Below are positions 9,767 through 20,114 of a stretch of 64,000 nt of DNA, one piece after another. The stretch spans positions 149,142,997 to 149,206,996 of the forward strand of contig JAUPFV010000003.1 in NCBI GenBank assembly GCA_036936605.1, written 5' to 3'. Origin of the DNA: Limnanthes douglasii subsp. nivea (lineage: Eukaryota > Streptophyta > Magnoliopsida > Brassicales > Limnanthaceae). Each line of letters opens with the position of its first letter. The first letter of the stretch is position 1. The notes below the pieces were generated by a model. That model was not told the origin of the DNA, did not search any database, and was given only the letters and a program-made list of their open reading frames with translations. Position numbers and translations under genes: made by a program.

Positions 9767-12303
9767 TCATACTGTGATATCACAGGTCCTTTGGTTGTGT
9801 CCAAATTTAAAGCAACGGCCGCAGCGCAAGTGGGTAGATGATACTTCTCCTCTAGATGGAACCCTCTTCTTCCTTGGCCTTCCAGCTCGCCTTTTTACGT
9901 TGGGAGGTAGAACAACAGGTCCTTCGGATTCGTTAGATGACGAACTTTCACCATGGTCGGTTATTGCAGGTATGCTAAACGAATAGGTGGATCTATAATT
10001 ACTTACCCTCTAGAATGGTTCTACCAAAGTCATAGGATCTTCGTTCACGGATGTTATTGCAGCCTATGAGTGAGCACATGGAAAACACTCTTGCTGCCAT
10101 GAACCACAGGAACACTTAAAATCAAGTATATTGACAACCATAACTGGGTTAGAATAAACTTCGAATGAACCTGCAGAAGACTTAGATACCACCCAGGTTC
10201 GACCAGTTTGAACATTCTCCTTTAACTGCTTCTCATATTCGGGGCATAAAAAACTGTTCCAGGTTAGCCCTTCTGAATAACGTCTGGAGATCTGAGTCAT
10301 TAGCATAACTCTAATCTTGTCTATCATTTCAACAATTGGTAAATTGCAAAACTTTTTAATCTGATTGTTAAAGGATTCGGCAGCAGATGATGCCATCGCT
10401 CCATAACGTTTGACAATGACGAATGGTTGGGTGTACTTATCGGGAGGCAAATTATCGATGAAAGCCTTAACATTTTTACTAGCTCTACTTAAAAACTTAG
10501 AAAGTCTCTCATTAAAAAGTTCAACAGTTGGAGCGTAAGTACAACTTTTGAATCGCTTCAATATTTTCTTCTTATACTCGCGGTTGGTGTTTTCAAGAGC
10601 TGACTTCAAATTATTAACCAAATGATATATACAGTAAGCATGAAAGCAGCTTGGAAAAACAACGGAAACAGCATTAATAATACCAGAATATCTGTCGGAA
10701 ATAAAAGTGATTTGACGGTTCAACAAATGAGGTTTAAGACATTCCATGAACCACATCCAGTTATCGGAATCTTCACCACCAATAATACCAAAAGCAACTG
10801 GAAAAATGCCTGCAATATGAAAATAGGTTTGGTGAGTGTATAATACATCGATATATGTATAGGTTCATGCGCGATTCCTTTGATGCAGTTACTACCTCGC
10901 GTGGTGAGTGTATACTATGTCGCGTGAGGTTAAATATAATAGCAATCGTATCTAGCATTATACGCAATACCTAACTCGCGCTATAGTTAAGTTATATTTA
11001 GCGTAACATTAAAGTACATCACGCGCGATGTTGCTAAGACTAAATGGGGTATCTAGCGTCGTATATAAACACTATCTCGCGCTACATATGATAGACTAAC
11101 TAACTTGGTGTCTAAACACTATCTCGAGTCATGGGTTCTTAAAATATAGCTACGCGCGATACATGCTATATCTGAATAGTATAGATGTACATATATAAGA
11201 AAGTACAAAACACACCGTTATTGCCGTCCTTGGCCACTGCAGACAGCAAGACACCACCATGCTTGCTATTTAAATGGGTTCCATCCACGTAAAGCAATGG
11301 TCGACATGAGTGAAAGCCTTGAATGCATGATCCGAAAGACACAAACACCTCCTGAAGACATTTCCTAAACCAACCTCCAAATGACAATCGGTAGTAATAT
11401 CTCTACTTTTTAATCTTCTAAAATATGCATGCAGCAACCCAAACGAAGTATTACTGTCTCCAAAAACTTCCCTCCTAGCCTTCTCTGACGCATTCCACGA
11501 TAAACGGTATGAAATATCTAAACCATAGTCTTGTTTGAGAGAAGACTGAATATTTTTTGCTGTTAAGGAATGACTTGTCCTAATTGATTCGTGTATTTCA
11601 TCCGCAATTAAATCGGACGTCAAATGCCTACTTTTTTTCTTGGAAAAAACCGGGCTACATGAATGGGTGTTGGCAAAGCGCTTGATCATCATAAAAAAGT
11701 GCTAGAATCTATTGATGCATACAGTCTCCATTTACAACTTGACTTTTTGTTGACACAGTAAGTAGTGATCTTAGTGGATGTATTATGCATATACTTGAAA
11801 GCAAAACCTAGCTCTAAAGCATAGCGGTATAAAGATAACCTTAAACCGGAGGCACCATCAACGAATGTCCGACCAACTCCTGTGATAGCATCCACCCAAC
11901 CAGTAGTAGCAAGATGTCTTTTTTTATGCTGGGAACCGATTAAACCATTACTACTCTCCCCAATTAGTAAATGATCATCACAGGGTTCTACAAAGCTTAC
12001 AGTAGGTTGTTTACCAATGTCATGCACATCTGTTTCAACTACTGATTGTTCTATGAAGAAGCTAACGCTTTTCAGACGCTCCACATCGAGATAAACAGTC
12101 AAACCAATGAAATCAGTCTCGTTAGTAAACAAGCAATATTTTTCACCGCCACAGGAGTAGGAAATAGTGTAGCAACCCTTAACCAGATCATCATATCTAC
12201 CTTCAATATATTTCTCGACAGATTCAAAGTTTTCAAACGCGCTAAAAGGAACGATTGAGGTCTGCTTCAAATATTGAAAAATACAAACTCTTTGCTTAGA
12301 CAT
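9767..12303 (-). pseudogene. MULE (MuDR-type) transposase, two exons, broken by two frameshifts and two in-frame TAGs
   Basis: Exon 1 (12303-11216) starts at ATG 12303 and contains the MuDR N-terminal zinc-binding-like domain (YALELGFAFKYMHN, then CKWRLYAS). A T-run frameshift lies at 11693-11698 and a second shift near 11375. The first catalytic Asp is in LLYVDGTHLNS. Intron 11215-10810 has GT/AG ends. Exon 2 (10809-9767) has the second Asp in FISDRYSGI, the Glu in SSAAESFNN, and a SWIM zinc finger (CSCGSWQQECFPCAH). It then has TAG codons at 10064-10066 and 10010-10012, and an in-frame C-terminus with AGRPRKKRVPS and a zinc knuckle CGRCFKFGHNQRTC before TGA 9767-9769. The gene reads inward from the right end of the element, as in VANDAL-type MULEs. 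The lesions make this copy inactive unless read through. Confidence 0.88.
10810..11215 (-). other. Transposase intron loaded with CGCG motifs
   Basis: The splice sites restore a perfect family match across the junction (DGNNG joined to IFPVAFG). The intron carries seven or more motif sites: GCGCGATTCC, CCTCGCGTGG, TGTCGCGTGAG, ACTCGCGCTAT, CACGCGCGATG, TCTCGCGCTAC and TACGCGCGATAC. The two flanking exons have only about two CGCG sites in over 2 kb. Confidence 0.75.
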
Positions 12304-12720
12304 CTAGGAGGCTGCAAATGAAAAATGTAATTACGCTAGGCGAGGGGGTTGCCCTGAATCCCGTCAGATAGGCTTGACTAGGGATGTTTGCTAATACGGT
12401 AACTCACGTTAGCGTGTATACTGTCTCGCGCTAGACGCCGAAATGGGATTCGCGTTAGATAACAAGGAATATTATAAGACGTTATTAACTTACGCGATAG
12501 AGATTAAACTTGCCTTCCTTATAACTCACGCAAGAGAAATAAATATTTGCAGCGCGAAGCGTCAACCTAGTATAGGAATCGAGTTAGCTTCTCCAAGTGC
12601 AAACTTCAATCGCGTTACAAGTAGACTCTATTCAGGAAAAAACGCGATACATAAGGGTATGGAACGAATAAATCGCGAACACTTCTTAAAGAGGTAAATC
12701 ACGCGAGACATAACATACAG
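12304..12720. other. Transposase 5' leader/promoter region with dense CGCG motifs
   Basis: Upstream of the transposase ATG the motif is again dense, in both orientations: TCTCGCGCTAG, ATTCGCGTTA, TACGCGATAG, CAGCGCGAAG, AATCGCGTTAC, AACGCGATAC, AATCGCGAAC and TCACGCGAGAC. A 12443-12697 plus-strand ORF crosses it but has no coding character. Confidence 0.5.
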
Positions 12721-13195
12721 CTAAAAGCAACAGTGTCGTCTTCAACAACAGAGGTAAAAACACAGGTAAGCTTTAAACCCCATTAAAGAATCTAAGAAAT
12801 CTTCAAACACCAACTATCGACTTAGAAAAAATTTAAATAACTGCTTTAAACAAGGTCTAAACAAAAAGAAGACTATAAACTTGAAATTTTTGGAAATGAA
12901 AAAAACAAGGAACTAAGAAAAACCATGAACTAACAAAAGTTGGAAAAAAAACAAAGCTTCTATTGGTGAAATGCATAACAAAAGTTGATACAGACTTACC
13001 TCTGATCAGTTTAAACAACGAGATAGATTGAAAATGGTTTCTTCAGATAAAAGTATAGGTTCATTTCTACTTTTCAAAATATCAGAGTAGGTTGTACTAT
13101 TGAAAATTCAAAATTTGAATTGTGGTTCGAAATTAATCTGACACATTTGAGGGTATTTGAGGAAGGGAAATATTAGCTTGGTATTAGAAAGGAAT
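12721..13195. other. AT-rich terminal region of the MULE without motifs
   Basis: A-rich sequence with many AAACA and GAAAA stretches and no CGCG site after about 12705. No gene seen. Confidence 0.4.
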
Positions 13196-13293
13196 TACTT
13201 TGGTGAGATGGGTATTTAGTAGGCATAGAAAATAGTTGGGGTACTAGATGACAATAAGTTTGGTGAGAATGTATTTAGTGTGACATTTCCCTT
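13196..13293. repeat. Candidate right terminus of the MULE with two imperfect direct repeats
   Basis: ACTTTGGTGAGATGGGTATTTAG starts at 13196 in two blocks and a close copy (AAGTTTGGTGAGAATG, then TATTTAGTG) starts at 13256, a 60-base step. The stretch ends TGACATTTCCCTTT, so the outer end read inward begins AAAGGGAAATGTCA. A motif-free AT-rich tract follows. This is a guess at the end of a non-TIR MULE; the left end is needed for proof. Confidence 0.35.
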
Positions 13294-14514
13294 TAAAAAA
13301 TTATATTTTTTAAATTGTAATAAAAAATAAAAAATATTATTTGTTTTGTTCTTTTATGAAGAATAAAACTAGATTTATGAATGATAGTTTTGGTTTTTTT
13401 CGCGATACTAGTTAATCTAGCTTTCACATTTTGTATTTTTTATTTTTTTTTGCATTCCACACTTAAAAAATAGTTAACACTGATTTCGCATTCGCATATC
13501 GTTTTATCATGGTCCAAATTTTGCATATTTTTATTTTCCGTAAAAATACAGGAAATTTTAAAAAATTCCCTAATTCTGCATTTTTCATGGTTCCACATTT
13601 TCTTTTGTATTTAGACAAAAAATCAGAATTTTATATTTTATTTTACTCTAGTTTGGTATTTCGCGCTTAGACAAAAAACGTCAAATTTAACATTAGTTTA
13701 GATGTTTCTAAAGTTATTCGAAAGGTACTTACATAAAACTAGAATAGTGCTTAGAGAGATAATTGAGCAATTTTAGTATTAATGTTGAGAGAAAAAGTAG
13801 CAAAAATAGTTGGTTAGTAAAATCCATATGATATGAACTTTTTTCAAGCCTAAAGAGACTTGATATAGTGATTTTAGGCCTTTATGAACATATATTTAAT
13901 AATCCATATGGATAACTGAAGCTCATGTCGATAAATCATTATGAGTTATTCTATCCTATTAATTTATTTATATAAAATATATTGATTTCTTGATATATAA
14001 TATACCCGAAATAATATATATTTATTAAATTGGTACTACAAATTAAATTGTGGTCCATTGGTTTATAGGTCTCACTCGCGGGTCGGATAATTCAGGCATT
14101 ATAAGTAGCATTCTTAGTCCTTGCAAAGGTCTTCCGAGAAGACTAATTCTTGAACTGCTTCAGATTTTAGCAAGCATTGGTTAATCTGAATAGCCTCTGG
14201 TTTGAATAGTTTTGACTAATTATGGAACTGCTTTGGATCTTAGCTAGCACTGGTTGATCTGAATAGTCTATGGTTGGATAGATTTGTAACTAACCATTAT
14301 CGCTCTGATAATTACTAGTTTTTTGCACTCTACGAGGGATTTTATTCTTGTATAGAAACATTCAACCCACGACCTACGCTTTAAGTGGTGAAGCGTGATA
14401 GCCTTTTCGCAACTGTTCTAAATTTCATGCAAGTATCTGTTGGGGGCGACCTTTCCACACCCGCATGCAGGTATTCGTTGGGCCTGGGAGAAACCTATGT
14501 TGGGCATCATCTCC
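13294..14514. other. AT-rich sequence, probably including the unresolved 3' LTR of element G
   Basis: No gene is recognised. By analogy with F, D and B, where the accessory-gene promoter lies 260-470 bases inside the 3' LTR, an LTR of G should end near 14050-14250. I could not find its boundaries or its partner. Confidence 0.3.
14152..14300. repeat. Imperfect 73-bp tandem duplication
   Basis: GAACTGCTTCAGATTTTAGC at 14152 recurs as GAACTGCTTTGGATCTTAGC at 14225. The following CATTGGTTAATCTGAATAG and CACTGGTTGATCTGAATAG align as well. Confidence 0.7.
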
Positions 14515-14522
14515 TATAAATA
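14515..14522 (+). promoter_or_regulatory. TATA box of G accessory gene
   Basis: TATAAATA at 14515 is followed 40 bases later by TTTCTAGAGATACAGAGAGA, similar to the leader of the F and D accessory genes (TTCTAGAGAGAGAAA). Confidence 0.4.
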
Positions 14523-14699
14523 AACATATAATCTCTCATTAGTTTGTTATTCCATACAATTTCTAGAGATACAGAGAGAAACTTTTTTTTTCAGTCACCG
14601 TAATCTTTGTTTTTAGTTTAATCACCACCAAAAAATTTATCCACCAACAACCTAAGCTTGTCTTATTCTTTGATGTTTCATATCATTTTCATATCCTCT

Positions 14700-15751
14700 T
14701 CAAAAATATTAGGTAAGAAGAAAATCCAGAAGGGCTATTGGGCTTCCAGATGACGAAAAACACACTCACATAGTTCAATAATCAACTACGGGGGAAACAT
14801 AAATCCTACATATCGGGAAGAGTTTGGAAATAGACTACTAACTTCCAAATATAAATCGATGTAACTAATTGACAAGCTAGAGACAATATAAAAGAACGTA
14901 CCAATATAGGATCTATACATGGTTTTCAGGCAAAGCCAGAGGTGATGCTTATGGGGAAGCATAAATCCTAAATAAAAATTTGAGGAAAACTTTGAAGCTA
15001 AAAAATAGAAAAAACGAAGAGACTGAAGTCAAACTTCCTTCTGCAATGGCCAATGTCCTTGGGTCAAACTTCCAGAATATCAAAAATAAATACTTGGTTT
15101 TTATCCACGAGATCAAGTATAACTAATACTCTGATGAAGAAGAAGCTGAGTTGTGGGGACGATAGGGAATCCCAAAGGAAGTGTACATCGGTCAAAGGCA
15201 TGAGAGACACCCTTTTATGTTTCTAAAAAAGAATATGTTGTCTATCAGGACGTGCTAAATTAGGGACTGTAGTTCCCGCTAGATCCATAAAATAGTTCGG
15301 TATTTTAAGCTGGTGGGCTTGTGTCCTAGCCAACAAAGCCTGAATACTTGGTTCACTTTGATGTCGTGCATCGTGTCTTCAATTATGTCCAAGATAGAGA
15401 TTGTGATGGAGCAATTTGTAGCCATCATCAGGATAAGATTGATCCCTTGCATCCCATTCTACATTATTACTTTGAGAAATGAGTATCAAGTGGTAAACGA
15501 TCTTGAGGATACTGTTAAAACTTGGAAGCATCAATTATTATTTTTGAGTGATTACTGAGAGAACGACCATAAGGTCTCAAGGAATAACAATCTGAGCAGA
15601 GTGCTGAATGAGTGACAAAGCGCATGTAAGTTCATCTTACTTCCGGTTACAAGTTTCACCGCTCATAACTTATGTTTTGTCCTTTTTGCAGTTATACTTA
15701 AGTCATAGGAACAACATTTAAAATTATTCGAAGAGACTTTCAAGTTAATAC
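14700..15751 (+). pseudogene. G accessory (antisense) gene, 5' half, decayed
   Basis: Degenerate frames align by eye with the accessory proteins of A, B, D and F: NKYLVF near 15090, then GIPKEVYIG near 15170, then the best-preserved block 15313-15558. That block (LCPSQQSLNTWFTLMSCIV, IPFYIITLRNEYQVVNDLED, KTWKHQLLFLSDY) is the conserved core. Stops and frame changes are frequent. The gene resumes at 26292 after the 10.5-kb insertion of F. Confidence 0.6.
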
Positions 15752-16083
15752 TAGTGATGATAAAATATGGTCTTAAATTTTTAGTATAAAGTAAAGAGAG
15801 ATTGAAGATGCTTATATGTATTATCGAGAGAAAAAATCCAACCCATTTAATTATGTTTGTTATGATATTTATACTCTTTTTCGATCCATGGGCTTTTCGG
15901 GTCTTGTCATAAGTTTGGGTCAATCACATGAGCCCCAAGCCCATAAACAAATGTACTAGGCACTCATACGAGTCACTAAGAATACTACTTATCATCGAAT
16001 TTAACTGTTGGGTTCGAACTACCCCTAAGAAAAATCTGATCCACTTTACTGCTTGGGCCCTCCAACATAATCTGATCCTATCA
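15752..16083 (-). repeat. F 3' LTR
   Basis: It starts TAGTGATGAT (TGG in the partner) and ends GATCCTATCA. It shares long stretches with 25920-26291, such as CATCGAATTTAACTGTTGGG and CTTGGGCCCTCCAACATAAT. A purine-rich tract on the minus strand (GGGGTCTAGA) abuts its inner side, as expected for a polypurine tract. Confidence 0.85.
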
Positions 16084-16345
16084 TCTAGACCCCTTAACTC
16101 TTTTTAAAGAATTTTGGGGGAGCTAACATCGTAAACGATCTCTGATCCACGCCCGAAGGATATGTCTTAAGACCATTTTTGATAAAGGATCACAACTTTA
16201 TTATTAGATAATTTTTTAGGCACGTGCCAAAGGGTTATTGAACCTATTAAACGGTTTTACCCTAGGTAGTTGTACCTAGTACAAAAAGGGAAATCAACTA
16301 CATTTAATAGACGTCTTTGATTATTATTTCCGGTTTCTCTTCTCT

Positions 16346-16353
16346 ATAAAGAA
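16346..16353 (+). promoter_or_regulatory. TATA box of F accessory gene
   Basis: TATAAAGA lies 143 bases upstream of the ATG at 16489. The leader contains TTTCTAGAGAGAGAAAA at about 16408. Confidence 0.4.
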
Positions 16354-16488
16354 TACTCAAGTGCTTCTTCTTCCCCCTTTATAAGAGTGCCAATTTTTCA
16401 TTGTTTCTATTTCTAGAGAGAGAAAACGTTTAATAATCTTAAAAATATTTCAACTTTCAACTCAAACTTCATTTTCCTTAAATTTTTC

Positions 16489-19368
16489 ATGTTCACAGCA
16501 AAGACTGCGTTAATTAGAGGTGGTTGGCTTAATCTATCCAAATTAGAGAAAGAGAAAAAAAAAACCAGAGTCACTGCCGGACTACCGGCTTCACCAAGTG
16601 GAGTAATCGTAGCCCAAATTTCAGATCAAGGTAAAGTTTCCTCGTCTAAAAAATACCCAATTTCCTCTAAACCTAGCTACTCGCTCAATCACATAGATCT
16701 TTTATCCGTTTGGTCACCTAGAATATCTTCAACAAAGGAAGTTAGTGGTTGCAAACCTCCTTCAACTTTCATATCTATGGGGTATGATGTTGGTGCAAGC
16801 ACTCATTGCAGGGTCACCAGGCTTTCTAAATCCAAAGCTAAAACTCCATTTGTCAAGGAAACATAAAATCCTACCAAAGTTCTCACTAATCCTAGCAATC
16901 CCTTATGGCTAAATCCACCTTTGAAAGACTATACTACAGCAGAGTTTCATTCACATCCAACTTAGGACCCAAATCCATCAGCTTCATCTACTGATTCCTC
17001 TCGAGTCTAGGAAGAGGACCCCAATTTAAAACCCATTGATATTTGGATCAACGACCACAAGTGATGGAAGAGAAAATGGATGAAAGTGGGAAAGATACCC
17101 CGTTGGAGACTTCTGGTCAAACTGGTGATACTCGTAGTGTGGTTTGGGAAAAAGGGAAAAAATTAAACCACCAGAATCCAGACCACTTATAGAGTGCCTT
17201 GTTGGGCGAGTTGGGCCTAATATTTCTAAAGACAGTGTCAAATATTTTTTGGCCCTTCAAAAGATATTATATGTATATTCTCATACAGATGAACTTGATA
17301 AGATTTAGAATTAATAGTATTTTCTAGAATTAATCAATGTGAGGATTCTTATTCTTGAGGAAACTCTAAGAGAACTGGTGGTTTATACTGAAGTACTTAA
17401 TTGGGTCTTAGGTTTCCTTTGGACCTGAAAATAGTGAGGTATTTTCACTCGGTAAAGTTATACCCAAGCCAACTAAGCCCCAATGCATGGTTCATACTTT
17501 TAGCTAACATCATAGCTTCAAGGCTATCGAAAATTTTGATGCCCATACAACAGTTTGCTACTGTGGCAGGTTTGTGCCAAAATGGTTATATCCTTTTTTA
17601 TTACTTTAATGTACGGAAGGACTATAAAGTAGTTGACAACTTGCTGGAGGCTGAAAATCTTTGGAGCAATCAATTCATATTTATTAGTGGTGCTTTGGGA
17701 ATCGGCAAGAAGATTACGTCTAAAAGAAATTCTAGCTTGCTCATAAGATATTGGAAAAGCTCAGGTAAATGTCTTATAAATTTATTTTTTTATGTTTTGA
17801 TATCATTGGTTTTCTCATCAGATTTGTTTCACAATGTTCTCAAAGTTGTTTTCACAACATCTGGAAAATTAGAAAACAACTTTTACAAAGCTGAATCAAT
17901 GGGCCACTAAAAAATGGTCAACTGGATTTCATAATTGTTTTACCCCAGGAAACATGGTGAGAGCCCACTTGTGGAAAACGAATTCGATTCGAGATCTTTC
18001 AAGGGAACAATTTACAACTCTTCACTGATCCTATGCTATCTTTAAAATAAATAAGGAAGTTGATGGTAAACTCTATTTAACTGCTAGAAATAGGACTCTC
18101 GGTCATCTTGAAAAGATGAAGAAGAGGAAGAAAAAGAAGAGAGATGGTTCATCTCGAATTGTTCCCGAACTAGGGAGTACGAGGCCTCCGGATGAAATTG
18201 AGGCAACTCTGTTGGAAGCTGTCGTAGTTATTGTTAGTGAGGTTAAGGATCCATCAAAATCTCTAACAATCAAGAAAAATAAGGGCCAAAATAGGAATAA
18301 ATAGGGCAGTGACAAGAGATAAGGGAAGAAGAAGAAGAAGAAGAAAACCGCCACCGGTTCAGAGATCATACTCCGATCTGAAGTTCTTCTTTCTATTACT
18401 CCCTCACAGATTCCTTTTCAAGAAGAAGCATCTATGGATCCTCCCTCCCTAGTATTTTCTGCAATTGATAGACCATCTTTTGAATGTGATTATTAGTTGG
18501 ATGACATAAGAAACTTAAACTTTGAATATTTTGACAAGGTTTTCCCTCAAATTACTAATATTTCTAATGTTGTGACATATGATGAAGAGTCCTTCTAAGT
18601 GTCTATGAAACATGATGTACTAGGGTACTCATTTTTGGGCTATATAAGGCCAATAGTTGACTTAGAGAGGCAGGTAAGTTCTCAAGTCAAGGATATTACC
18701 TCCCTTCAAGATGAAATCAAACTTTGAAGAACTCCATTGGGGCAGAGAAAGATAGGGTTGAAAACTTGTGTAAGGAAGTTAAAACCCTTAATGAAGGGCT
18801 GGTCCAAGCTAAATCTGATCATTATATACTGTAGTATAAATATACTGATTTACAGTCATCTACTTCCAAAAAAATCACTTATTTGACAGACCAACAGATT
18901 AAGGATAAAGATAGCATTCAACACTTATCTGAAAAAAAATAAAAAACATGAAGAACTTCTTAAGAAGAAAGAAGACATAATTTCCTCTCGTATAGAAAAG
19001 ATGGCACAAGAAATAGCTAATCTTGTGGATCCATATGCTGATACAGTATTGGAATCTATGCAACAGAGGGAGGAATCCATTAAATCAAATATGGTAATGT
19101 TGTTTCATGAAACCTTTCCCAAGAGGTCTCTTGGGGATCTAAGGAAGTTTGTGCCATATGCGCAAATTCTTTTTCATACTATGTCTCCAGATGATATATT
19201 ACGTATTTTTTGAATGAATTCGACTATGATGATGAAGCTGAAGAAGATTTGGATAATGATCATCCAGAAAAACGAAAAGGAAGAAAACAAAAGAGAGGAA
19301 ACATGAGAGAAGAAAACCAAAGGGAACGAGCCCTAAGGTTAATAATTTTTATGTGTCTGTGTATTTGA
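16489..19368 (+). pseudogene. F accessory (antisense) gene: conserved core, coiled coil, acidic tail
   Basis: Starts MFTAKTALIRGGWLNLSKLE, almost the same as the A gene start. An SSxKK linker is followed by TFISMGYD near 16780. The core at 17401-17760 has LRFPLDLKIVRYFHSVKL, then LSPNAWFILLANIIASRLSK and a final DNLLEAENLWSNQFIFISG. Coiled-coil-like Lys/Glu stretches follow at 18650-18990. The C-terminal block MVMLFHETFPKRSLGDLRKF is at 19091-19150, and an acidic tail ends at TGA 19366-19368. Many stops and frameshifts break it. The protein family is seen in gypsy elements of the Tat lineage and resembles what Pfam calls putative gypsy-type transposon; its function is unknown. Confidence 0.75.
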
Positions 19369-19610
19369 ATTGATATCCTTGATGTGTATAAGTATTTTTT
19401 TCGTATCTTGATCGATTATGATATGAATTTCTTTGTGTAAGTATTTTTTGTATACAAGGAATTTTGTGGTTTGGAATCGTATTTTTATAATTCAAATATA
19501 TCTTTACTTTTACCCATTTTATGTTCCAATATATAACTTTTATCCTATTAATAACCGATCCTAACTAAGTATTTTTATTCAAAGGTGATTAAAAAACTAG
19601 ACCACTTAAA

Positions 19611-19885
19611 CCAAAGTAAGAAACTTTAATCTAACCAAGCCATTCGAAGGTAACCATTCGAAGGCATACAAAATATAAACACAATCCATTTGAATATAAT
19701 CCATTTGAAGGAAACATAACTTTAATCTAACCAATCCATTCGAAGGTAATCTATTCGAAGGAAAAAAAACTTTAACCCAACCAAGCCATTCGAAGGTATT
19801 CCATTAGAAGGTAACACAACTTTAACCCAACAGAGCCATTCGAATGTAATCCATTAGAAGCCAACAAAACTTTAATCCAACCAAG
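19611..19885. repeat. F 3'-UTR tandem repeat, about 50-bp units
   Basis: About five units contain CCATTCGAAGG-type words in pairs, joined by AACTTTAATCTAACCAA. They lie between the accessory-gene end and the integrase C-terminus. Confidence 0.75.
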
Positions 19886-20114
19886 CATAGCAAAGACACT
19901 TTTAAAGGTAAAAAAACGATAGATCGATTGAGATTTGGACACCACATTAAAAACTCCTTACGCCACCAGGGTAAGAAAAGTATGCCCTATATACTGTATG
20001 TTCATTTCTTGATCTTTCGTGCACAATGTATGACCCTTCCTAGTTCAGAGCCAACTTTCCGAACCTCTTTTCCTTAGTGTGTAAAAACATTTTTCTTAAA
20101 ACGTTATCTCCCAC

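Larger units (their letters stand above)
1..13293. mobile_element. Large Mutator-like element (MULE) with Ulp1-like gene; left end outside window
   Basis: The segment is tied together by three things. A MuDR-type transposase lies on the minus strand near the right end, a Ulp1/C48 protease-like gene lies on the plus strand at the left, and a short CGCG-containing motif recurs throughout the non-coding parts up to about 12.7 kb. MULEs that carry a Ulp1-like gene are known in plants (Arabidopsis Kaonashi, melon CUMULE). The right boundary is inferred from two direct repeats and a short terminal-looking sequence ending near 13293. No target-site duplication can be tested because the left end is missing. 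The coding parts are mostly broken, so this copy is probably not autonomous. Confidence 0.75.

Noticed and set aside
9669..9986. Plus-strand 105-residue ORF downstream of the transposase
   Set aside because: It is the shadow of the transposase C-terminus: the minus strand here encodes the AGRPRKK tail and the CCHC knuckle.
9980..10006. Second intron in the transposase at GTAAGT (10001-10006)
   Set aside because: The intron would be about 30 bases; reading straight through keeps the frame to the C-terminus apart from the TAG at 10010-10012.
12443..12697. 84-residue plus-strand ORF
   Set aside because: It crosses the motif-rich transposase leader and its content follows the CGCG motifs, not a protein pattern.
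13294..14514. Full LTR of element G or a copia solo LTR in 13830-14520
   Set aside because: I could not find paired copies, clear TG/CA ends or a target-site duplication, so only the internal 73-bp duplication is reported.
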